Below, in pieces: positions 1-6,021 of a stretch of 6,021 nucleotides of DNA (its first letter is position 1; each line of letters opens with the position of its first letter). A program made the translations under genes and the position numbers. The notes beneath the pieces were generated by a model, which saw only the letters and a list, made by a program, of their open reading frames with translations, was not told the DNA's origin and ran no database searches. This DNA comes from Bacteroidota bacterium (GTDB lineage Bacteria; Bacteroidota; Bacteroidia; Bacteroidales; WCHB1-69): contig JAEWUL010000277.1 in the NCBI GenBank assembly GCA_023459435.1, positions 1-6,021 of the forward strand. Reading direction: 5' to 3'.

Positions 1-1
1 A

Positions 2-1069
2 TATATAAAAACCAGAGCGAACCTGATCCGTCAATCTTATATTGAAGAGATGGAAAAGCATTTATTATCATTTGAAAAAAGATGGATTGACAAACAGTTT
101 AAAGTGAACTGGATCATTGATGAAGGAGAGTTGGTTGAAACGATTATTAAAAGTTTTGAAAAACCAACTAACAATAGGATTTCTTTTGATTTACCTCAAA
201 TTCCAAAATCTTTTTTAGAAAAAAATGCAACGTATAAAGTTATTCCAGTTTTAGATTTTGCTGATTTAAAAGAGATTCCTGAACACCTCGTGGTAAGAGC
301 CAATTTCGGTGTTGTAGAAACGGGAGCATTGGTTTTAGTAGATAAAACCTCAAAATCGTGCTTCAATAAAGTAGAAAATTTACATATCATATTGGATATT
401 AATAATTTAGTTATAAAACAAAACGAATTAGAACCCCTTTTGTTTTTATTAAACAAAGAAAATAACGACTATTGTTTTCCTAAAGATATTAAGTTTATTA
501 CAGGAGAATTTGATCAGATTTATAACAATAATCTTTTTATGGCAGAGGAGAAGTTTTTAACAAAAAAAGTGAAACTTCATCTCTATTTTTACGACAATGG
601 GATTTCTAACATATTAAAAGATTCCATTTTAAGAGAATCCTTATATTGTATCAACTGTGGAAGGTGTAAGGAGGTTTGTCCTGTGTATAAACAAACCAAA
701 AAGTTAACACCTATTGAATTGATATATAGCAATTGTTTTGAAGAAACGAAAAAAACAACCCAAATTTTTGAAAATACATCTCTTTGCGGTAACTGTAACG
801 AAGTTTGTCCGGTTTTAATTCCGATAACAGATCTTTTAATAAATGAAATGCAGGAAGTTAAGAATAAACACTCCAGAGAAAAAAATATTGATCTTTTCAA
901 ATATTTTTCCAAAAGAGCGAAAATGAATAAATTGAATTCCTGGTTTAATAAATATTTTTTTATTAAAAAACATTACAAAAAAAACAAAAAGCAAGCGAAC
1001 TATATACGACAACAAAAACTGCCATTTTTTAATACTACAATGACACATAAAAATGCTGAAAATGACTGA
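2..1069 (+). CDS. LutB/LldF-like iron-sulfur protein with reduced LUD domain (5' partial)
   Basis: Seen: counted from Met at 50, an ANFGVVETGALVLVD segment (residues 84-98) matches the 'A-x-F-x-I-A-[DE]-T-G' core of LUD proteins. A YDNGISNIL segment (181-189) matches the DNGRS-N element of LutB. A CxxCxxCxxxCP motif (Cys200, 203, 206, 210) and a CxxCxxxCP motif (Cys246, 249, 253) follow, then a lysine-rich tail. Family knowledge: LutB/LldF is the cytoplasmic iron-sulfur subunit of the LutABC L-lactate oxidation complex. Start: the frame is open through 16 codons upstream of Met50 to the window edge, and those residues fit the family's N-terminal helix, so Met50 is probably internal and the gene begins outside the window. 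Odd: about 100 residues of the canonical LUD region, including the KSKSM and ETDLGE motifs, are absent or unrecognisable. Lactate oxidation is therefore not assured; a divergent electron-transfer protein is the alternative. Its 3' end overlaps the DUF4175 gene by 17 nt. Confidence 0.8.
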   Translation, partial: YIKTRANLIRQSYIEEMEKHLLSFEKRWIDKQFKVNWIIDEGELVETIIKSFEKPTNNRISFDLPQIPKSFLEKNATYKVIPVLDFADLKEIPEHLVVRANFGVVETGALVLVDKTSKSCFNKVENLHIILDINNLVIKQNELEPLLFLLNKENNDYCFPKDIKFITGEFDQIYNNNLFMAEEKFLTKKVKLHLYFYDNGISNILKDSILRESLYCINCGRCKEVCPVYKQTKKLTPIELIYSNCFEETKKTTQIFENTSLCGNCNEVCPVLIPITDLLINEMQEVKNKHSREKNIDLFKYFSKRAKMNKLNSWFNKYFFIKKHYKKNKKQANYIRQQKLPFFNTTMTHKNAEND

Positions 1070-4000
1070 AAATCAAAGCTATATTAAACATAAAATCAAA
1101 CAATTTGTAAAGAAATTCTATTTGAATCAGCTTTATAAGGGGATACTTGTTTTTATTTTAATCACAGCTTTCGTTTTTATTTTATACACAACTTTAGAGT
1201 ATTTCTCCTATTTAAATTCAGTTGGAAGATCCATTCTTTTTTATTCGTATCTGTTTATTTTGGGAGTTTCCACTGCCATCTACATTATTTATCCCATTAT
1301 TAAGCTTTTAGGTTTAGGAAAGCAGATCGATAAGGAAACAATAGCCAAACTAATAGGAACCTATTTCCCTCAAATTGATGATCAATTACTGAATATTTTT
1401 CAACTGGAAGAATTAAAAGATAAAGGAGACTATAAAAGTTACGACCTCTTGGTTTCTGCTATTGATACAAAAATTGAGAACATAAAAATTTTTCCTTTTG
1501 TACAGGCAATTCCATTTCACAAAACCAAAAAATTCTTAAAATACGCATTATTACCCATACTTCTTTTAATTGCCATATTTTCGATAAAAAGTGAAATAAT
1601 TACAGAATCCACAAAAAGGATTGTACAATATCAGGAAACTTTTGAAAAACCGGCTCCTTATCAGTTTGAAATCCAAAACAAATCTATGACCATTTTCCAG
1701 AATCAGGATTATCAGTTAACCATCAAGGTTCTGGGAGAGGAGGTTCCGGATGAAGTATATATAAAAGTGGATGGCAGAAACTATAAATGTATAAAAAACA
1801 AATCCCATTTATTTCAATATACATTTTCAAACATTCAGAAAAATATTGAATTTCAAATAGTTACAGATGAGGTTATCTCAAAATCATATCAATTAAAAGT
1901 GTTGCCTAAACCGATCACCGTTAGTTATATTTTAGAGTTAAAGTATCCCTCATACATCAATAAAAATAGTGAAGTTATCGAAAACATGGGTTCTTTGACT
2001 GTTCCAGAAGGAACCAAAATAACCTGGAAAGTGTATACAAAAAATACAGAAAAACTCTTTTTTATTCAAAATAACCTGCAACAAGAGATGATAGCAAAAG
2101 ATGATCTTTTTATCTATTCTCTTTCTGTAAAAGAACCTGTTTTTTATAGCATTGTAAATCAAAACAAATTTATTACCAGTACAGATACGTTATCTCAACA
2201 AATTCAGATTATCAAAGATTTATATCCAGAGATCTATGTTCAAAGTCAACAAGACTCTTTATTTGCTGACAGGGTATATTTTAAGGGAACGGTTAAAGAT
2301 GATTACGGGTTTAGTCAGTTGCAGTTTGTGTATTCTAAAAAAGATAAAGATGGAAATGTATTGGAAGAGAACAAATCCATACCTGTTAAAATTCTTCTTA
2401 ATCTCACAGTACAAGATTTTTACTTCTATTTTGACTCCTCAATTTTATTGTTAAATCCCGGACAGCAGATCGACTATTACTTTGAGGTTAAAGACAATGA
2501 TGGTGTTAATGGAGCCAAAAGTTCCAAGACACAAATGAACACTTTTTCAGTAAAAACAGAAGAAGAGATTCAAAAAGAGATCAATAAAACCAACACTGAA
2601 ACGAAAAGTGATTTACAGAAACTCATTAAAGAATCTGAAGAGTTGATCAAAAATATTACCAGGTTTCAGCAACAGTTGATGCAGAACAGTCAAATGACCT
2701 GGCAAGACAAAAAAAGGCTTGAGAAACTGATGGATCAGTATAATTCCATTAAAGAACAGATTGAGGAGATCAAAAACAAACAAGAGGATAATAAGGCAAA
2801 AGAAATGCGATATAAAGATATTTCTGAAGAGATTTTAAAGAAACAGGAAGAGATCATGAAACGTTTTGATACCATTTTAAGTGATGAAATCAAAGAGATG
2901 TTTCAAAAAATGCAGAATATGATGAATCAAATGAACAAAGATCAGCTTCAAAAAGAGATTCAGAATTTCAAGCAAAACGCGGATGATATTAATAAACAGT
3001 TAGATCAGCAGCTGGAATTATTCAAACTTTTAGAATTTGAAAAAAAGTTCCAGGATATAATTGATCAAACCAGAACGCTATCCCAGGAACAAAAACAATT
3101 ATCGGAACAATCTGAAAACAAAACAATCAGTAAAGAGGAGTTGCAAAAAAAACAAGAGGAGATCAATCAGAAGTTTAATGAGATCAAAAAAGAACTCAAT
3201 GAACTACAGCAAATGAATAAGGGGTTGGAAGATCCTATTCAGATGAAGGATAGAAAAGAGCAACAGAATCAAATTCAAAGCGACATCAACGAAGCAAAGG
3301 AGCAGATCAATAAAAACAACAGATCAAAGGCAAAAGGAAAGCAACAATCTGCCGGAGACAAGATGGAGCAAATGGCGGATGAGATGGAGCAAGAAAAAAA
3401 CGAAGCTGAAAATGAGGATATCGGAGAAGATATTGAATCACTGAGACAAATAATGGATAACTTAATTCAAGTATCCTTTAAGCAGGAGGCAAACTTAAAA
3501 AGAACTTTTACGGCACAATCCAGATCTGCACAAATTACGGATATCGTAAGAACACAGAAAGAGATCTCAGATTATATGAGAATGATTGAAGATTCATTAA
3601 ATACTCTTGCTAAAAGACAAACATCAGTACAACCATTTATTCAAAAAGAGGTACAGAAGATTCAAGAATATTTAAAAGCAACACAAGCACAATTAAATGA
3701 CAGGTTAATGCCACAGGCGGCACTTAATGAACAATTTGCATTTACATCTATGAACAATTTAGCCTTAATGTTAGCTGAATCCATGAAAGAGATGAAGCAA
3801 AAACAAAAGGAAAGCAATGGAAAATGCAACAAAAAGGGAGGAAGTTCATCATGCAGCAAACCGGGAGGGAATAAAAGCAAGCCTAAAACGGCAAGAGAGT
3901 TACAACAGCAGCTCAATCGTCAGATGGAATCTCTTAAAAAATCAATGGAACAAAACGGGAAACAACAAGGACAAACGGGCAAACCCAACAATTTTAGTGA

Positions 4001-4415
4001 GCAATTTGCAAAAATGGCTGCTCAACAAGAGGCTATCAGAAAGATGTTACAAGAATACAATGAAGAGATTAAAAGGCAAAATGGGGTAGGAGATAAGGGG
4101 ATTGAACAAATGTTAAGAGAGATGGAAGCAACAGAGAAAGATCTAGTCAATAGAATCATTTCGCAACAAACGATAAACCGACAAAAAAACATTGAGACCA
4201 GATTATTAGAGAGTGAGAGAGCAGAGATGAAAAGAGAGAAGGAGGAGAAAAGGGAATCAACAGAGGCAAAAGAAAAGTACAATCCTAATCCACCTAAGGA
4301 ATGGAGGTTTGATAAAGAGAAACAACAACAAACTGAAATGATCAAAACCATACCACCGTCATTACAGTACTATTATAAGGAAAAAGCAAATAAATATTTT
4401 TATAATATCGAATAG
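1053..4415 (+). CDS. DUF4175 family membrane protein with large coiled-coil region
   Basis: Seen (1120 residues): hydrophobic helices at about 29-51, 58-81 and 163-178, with a soluble segment between the second and third carrying FPQIDDQLLNIFQL (105-118). A beta-rich, Ig-like region spans about 200-500 and includes DDYGF (416-420). A long Q/K/E-rich coiled coil covers about 502-785. An 'AQSRSAQITDIVRTQKEIS' region (821-839) is followed by a Cys/Gly/Ser-rich linker (about 921-945), more helix, and a family-type C-terminus with RQKNIETRLLESERAE (1043-1058). Architecture and C-terminus match the Bacteroidota DUF4175 family, which typically has about this length; its biochemical role is unknown. 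Inferred topology: N-terminus in the cytoplasm, two helices, a cytoplasmic segment, a third helix, then the remainder in the periplasm. Start: ATG at 1053 gives a 17-nt overlap with the upstream gene; ATG at 1062 (ATGACTGA overlap) is an equally good coupled start that removes three residues. The next gene begins 2 nt after its stop. Confidence 0.9.
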   Translation: MLKMTENQSYIKHKIKQFVKKFYLNQLYKGILVFILITAFVFILYTTLEYFSYLNSVGRSILFYSYLFILGVSTAIYIIYPIIKLLGLGKQIDKETIAKLIGTYFPQIDDQLLNIFQLEELKDKGDYKSYDLLVSAIDTKIENIKIFPFVQAIPFHKTKKFLKYALLPILLLIAIFSIKSEIITESTKRIVQYQETFEKPAPYQFEIQNKSMTIFQNQDYQLTIKVLGEEVPDEVYIKVDGRNYKCIKNKSHLFQYTFSNIQKNIEFQIVTDEVISKSYQLKVLPKPITVSYILELKYPSYINKNSEVIENMGSLTVPEGTKITWKVYTKNTEKLFFIQNNLQQEMIAKDDLFIYSLSVKEPVFYSIVNQNKFITSTDTLSQQIQIIKDLYPEIYVQSQQDSLFADRVYFKGTVKDDYGFSQLQFVYSKKDKDGNVLEENKSIPVKILLNLTVQDFYFYFDSSILLLNPGQQIDYYFEVKDNDGVNGAKSSKTQMNTFSVKTEEEIQKEINKTNTETKSDLQKLIKESEELIKNITRFQQQLMQNSQMTWQDKKRLEKLMDQYNSIKEQIEEIKNKQEDNKAKEMRYKDISEEILKKQEEIMKRFDTILSDEIKEMFQKMQNMMNQMNKDQLQKEIQNFKQNADDINKQLDQQLELFKLLEFEKKFQDIIDQTRTLSQEQKQLSEQSENKTISKEELQKKQEEINQKFNEIKKELNELQQMNKGLEDPIQMKDRKEQQNQIQSDINEAKEQINKNNRSKAKGKQQSAGDKMEQMADEMEQEKNEAENEDIGEDIESLRQIMDNLIQVSFKQEANLKRTFTAQSRSAQITDIVRTQKEISDYMRMIEDSLNTLAKRQTSVQPFIQKEVQKIQEYLKATQAQLNDRLMPQAALNEQFAFTSMNNLALMLAESMKEMKQKQKESNGKCNKKGGSSSCSKPGGNKSKPKTARELQQQLNRQMESLKKSMEQNGKQQGQTGKPNNFSEQFAKMAAQQEAIRKMLQEYNEEIKRQNGVGDKGIEQMLREMEATEKDLVNRIISQQTINRQKNIETRLLESERAEMKREKEEKRESTEAKEKYNPNPPKEWRFDKEKQQQTEMIKTIPPSLQYYYKEKANKYFYNIE

Positions 4416-4417
4416 AC

Positions 4418-4858
4418 ATGTATTATTTTGAATTACCCGAAGCATTATTAAGTAAGGCTATACCAGCCAACTTAAAGTTAGTAGAAGAGATCTGCGAAGA
4501 GTACTCTTTAGAGGATCATTTTGGAACAATTAGTACAGCAACGCAAGAGTTCCTGAATGTGATCAAAAAAACAACAAAAGGGGAAGATGTAACCGTTTCT
4601 ACTGGTTATATCTTGGAAAATGATGAACTGTTTGCCCATTTTGAGGTAAAAGGAACGATCATATCATTACCCGATTTGTTAGAAGAGGGAAAAGAGTTCA
4701 ACCCCATTAAAACAATCTTGATGTTAACAGATGATTTGCTTTATACTGAAAACAAAAAAGGGATATCTTTAGGGTTTCACGTGAAACAGGAAGTTAAAGA
4801 ACGTATTATTCAGCTTTCTACGAAAGAAACCACCCCAAAAAGCGAGAAAAAATGGTAA
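4418..4858 (+). CDS. Degenerate HATPase-fold (GHKL-like) protein, DUF4175 neighbour
   Basis: No strong motif names this 146-residue protein. I identify it by position and overall pattern. In Flavobacteriia a small anti-sigma-factor-like ATP-binding protein commonly sits beside DUF4175. Its order of elements can be followed here: an N-terminal helix IPANLKLVEEICEEYSLEDHFG (15-36), an N-box helix ATQEFLNVIKK (41-51) keeping Glu44 and Asn47, a strand at about 70-78, and IKTILMLTDDLLYTENKKG (97-115) where the family has 'GRGVFLMKKLADEV...NG', followed by a last strand SLGFHV (117-122). Missing: the second N-box Asn and following Ala/His, the D-x-G-x-G motif (only FEVKG at 75-79), and the G2 glycines before 97-103. 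ATP binding is therefore doubtful. No signal peptide or membrane segment is visible, so it is probably cytoplasmic. It starts 2 nt after the DUF4175 stop, and its last 7 nt overlap the next gene. A parS-like palindrome lies within codons 119-124. The HATPase relationship is an inference by eye. Confidence 0.75.
   Translation: MYYFELPEALLSKAIPANLKLVEEICEEYSLEDHFGTISTATQEFLNVIKKTTKGEDVTVSTGYILENDELFAHFEVKGTIISLPDLLEEGKEFNPIKTILMLTDDLLYTENKKGISLGFHVKQEVKERIIQLSTKETTPKSEKKW
4773..4788. other. parS: parS-like centromere site (predicted ParB-binding site)
   Basis: The 16 bases GGTTTCACGTGAAACA differ from the broadly conserved parS consensus TGTTTCACGTGAAACA only at the first base. The inner 14 bases (4774-4787) form a perfect palindrome centred on CACGTG. 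Known: ParB binds parS, spreads over neighbouring DNA with CTP as cofactor, and recruits SMC to segregate the origin region; chromosomal parS sites are often inside coding sequence and cluster near oriC. Here the site lies within codons 119-124 of the HATPase-like gene (Gly-Phe-His-Val-Lys-Gln). I saw no second copy in the window. Function is inferred from the sequence match alone. Confidence 0.8.
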
Positions 4859-6021
4859 AAAAGAGTATTTTATATTTTTTAGTACAATGGATGATCTTCA
4901 GTGTTTGTGCACAGGGGCTTGACGTATTGTTTATTGGGAACAGTTATACAGGGGTAAACAATTTACCGGGTTTATTTTTGAGTGTGGCTCAATCAACAGG
5001 TGATCAGGTAACAGTTGCTTCCAATACTCCGGGTGGTACTACTTTTCAACAACACTGTTCCAATCAGTCTGCCACAATGATTCAACAAGGGGGATGGGAA
5101 TATGTTGTTTTACAAGAACAGAGTCAATTTCCGGCTTTTCCAATATCACAAGTACAATCGAGTTGTTTTCCTTATGCTGCTCAGCTCAACACTATGATTG
5201 AACAATACAATCCATGTGCAGAAACAGTATTTTACATGACATGGGGAAGAAAGTATGGTGATCAGGACAATGCTCCCTATTTTCCACCCATTGGAACCTA
5301 CGAAGGTATGGATTCTCTGTTATATGAAAGATACATGTACATGACAGAAGTGAACAATGCCATTGTTTCACCGGTCGGAAGAGTATGGAGACACCTCAGG
5401 AATAACCATCCAGAGATCGAGTTATACACATCTGACAATAGTCACCCATCACTTGAAGGTTCGTATGCAGCAGCATGCGCTTTTTACACAACGATTTTAA
5501 GAAAAGATCCCACTCTGATCACAGATTATTGTGGATTAACTCAAAACGTGGCCCAAATCATTCAAAATGCAGTTAAAACAGTTGTATTTAATCAACAATC
5601 TATATGGTATATTGGAGAAAGAGATTTAAAAGCAGATTTTGAGTATACATTTGCTGATGGATTTCAAAATCTGACTGAAAACACCAATTCTACTACCAGT
5701 TATCACTGGGATTTTGGAAATGGAAACTATTCTTCAGAAGATACACCCAGTTATAACTACACTGTTTCCGGAAATTACACGGTTGAGCTAACAGCAACAG
5801 ATTCATGTGGACAAACCAGTATTCAAACCAAAGAGATTTCTGTAGTATTAGGTATTGAGGATTTTAAAACACATTTTCAAATATATCCCAATCCAGTGAT
5901 GGATCTGTTACAAATTAGAAGTCAGGATAACGAGAACACATTCAGTGTTACTTTATATGATATTCAAGGAAAACAAATGTTTTATGAACCTGATGGATCC
6001 GCAAACCAAACGATTCAGATG
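4852..6021 (+). CDS. Secreted SGNH-hydrolase-like protein with PKD domain and T9SS type A sorting domain (3' partial)
   Basis: The frame runs 390 codons to the right edge with no stop. A signal peptide with Lys3-Lys4, a hydrophobic core and probable cleavage after SVCA (residue 20) directs Sec export. An SGNH-type domain covers about 23-250: IGNSYT holds the presumed nucleophile Ser31, PGG (60-62) resembles block II, VVLQEQSQFP (85-94) stands in the block III region, MTWGRK follows at 129-134, and DNSHPS (195-200) supplies Asp195 and His198. A PKD domain (about 258-333) contains YHWDFGNG and SGNYTVELTATDSCG. The C-terminal type A sorting domain begins near 335 with FQIYPNPVMD and VTLYDIQGKQ; perhaps 20-30 residues lie beyond the window. 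Known: such proteins cross the outer membrane by T9SS and are released or surface-anchored. The substrate is unknown; an esterase or carbohydrate deacetylase role is plausible. ATG at 4852 overlaps the previous stop by 7 nt and directly precedes the signal peptide, so it is the best start. Confidence 0.9.
   Translation, partial: MVKKSILYFLVQWMIFSVCAQGLDVLFIGNSYTGVNNLPGLFLSVAQSTGDQVTVASNTPGGTTFQQHCSNQSATMIQQGGWEYVVLQEQSQFPAFPISQVQSSCFPYAAQLNTMIEQYNPCAETVFYMTWGRKYGDQDNAPYFPPIGTYEGMDSLLYERYMYMTEVNNAIVSPVGRVWRHLRNNHPEIELYTSDNSHPSLEGSYAAACAFYTTILRKDPTLITDYCGLTQNVAQIIQNAVKTVVFNQQSIWYIGERDLKADFEYTFADGFQNLTENTNSTTSYHWDFGNGNYSSEDTPSYNYTVSGNYTVELTATDSCGQTSIQTKEISVVLGIEDFKTHFQIYPNPVMDLLQIRSQDNENTFSVTLYDIQGKQMFYEPDGSANQTIQM

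Noticed and set aside
568..575. Isolated GTGAAAC half-site resembling parS
   Set aside because: The other half is an A-run with no palindrome, so it does not meet the parS consensus.
953..972. Weak T-run/A-run inverted repeat resembling a terminator
   Set aside because: The stem is only A-T pairs, lies well inside a coding sequence and is followed by a coupled gene, so it is not a credible terminator.
196..1048. Minus-strand open frames of 70-107 codons opposite the LutB-like gene
   Set aside because: They lie wholly within a gene with clear family motifs, have no recognisable domain, and are expected shadows in AT-rich DNA.
2236..2454. A 72-codon + strand frame inside DUF4175
   Set aside because: It is an out-of-frame shadow of the conserved DDYGF-containing region and has no independent support.
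2560..3420. Possible tandem DNA repeat in the Q/K/E-rich part of DUF4175
   Set aside because: The similarity is compositional (recurring Lys/Glu/Gln codons); no repeat unit of fixed length recurs.
3662..4351. Overlapping open frames on both strands within the 3' half of the DUF4175 gene
   Set aside because: Their composition (Ser/Leu/Cys-rich or Lys-rich) is the mirror of the Q/K/E-rich repeats in the real frame, and no motif supports them.

Overview
The window looks like chromosomal DNA of a member of the Bacteroidota, most likely Flavobacteriia or a close relative. The evidence is low GC content, start codons without strong Shine-Dalgarno sequences, a DUF4175 membrane protein with the characteristic Bacteroidota C-terminal end, and a secreted protein with a PKD domain and a type IX secretion (T9SS) type A sorting domain.

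All recognisable genes lie on the + strand, packed with almost no intergenic space. (1) Positions 2-1069: the 3' part of a divergent LutB/LldF-like protein with a shortened LUD region and two iron-sulfur binding motifs; its frame is open to the left edge. (2) 1053-4415: a 1120-residue DUF4175 protein with three N-terminal membrane helices and a very large, Q/K/E-rich, presumably periplasmic coiled-coil region. (3) 4418-4858: a small protein that I read as a degenerate GHKL/HATPase-fold protein, the usual neighbour of DUF4175 in Flavobacteriia, here without its glycine ATP-binding motifs. (4) 4852 to the right edge: a secreted SGNH-hydrolase-like protein with a PKD domain and a T9SS sorting domain, cut off by the window end. 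Successive genes overlap by 17 nt, are separated by 2 nt and overlap by 7 nt, so they are probably co-transcribed and translationally coupled. No stretch over 50 nt is non-coding, and I see no RNA gene, terminator, insertion sequence or CRISPR array.

The most notable non-gene signal is a 14-bp perfect palindrome at 4774-4787 inside gene 3. With its flanking bases it matches the universal bacterial centromere site parS (TGTTTCACGTGAAACA) at 15 of 16 positions. It is probably a ParB-binding site and, if so, suggests that the window lies in the origin-proximal part of the chromosome. Three scattered copies of the DnaA-box nonamer TTATACACA are compatible with that but weak on their own.

The genes do not form an obvious single pathway. 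The DUF4175/HATPase-like pair is a conserved envelope-associated unit of unknown function. The flanking LutB-like and T9SS genes appear to be lineage-specific neighbours.
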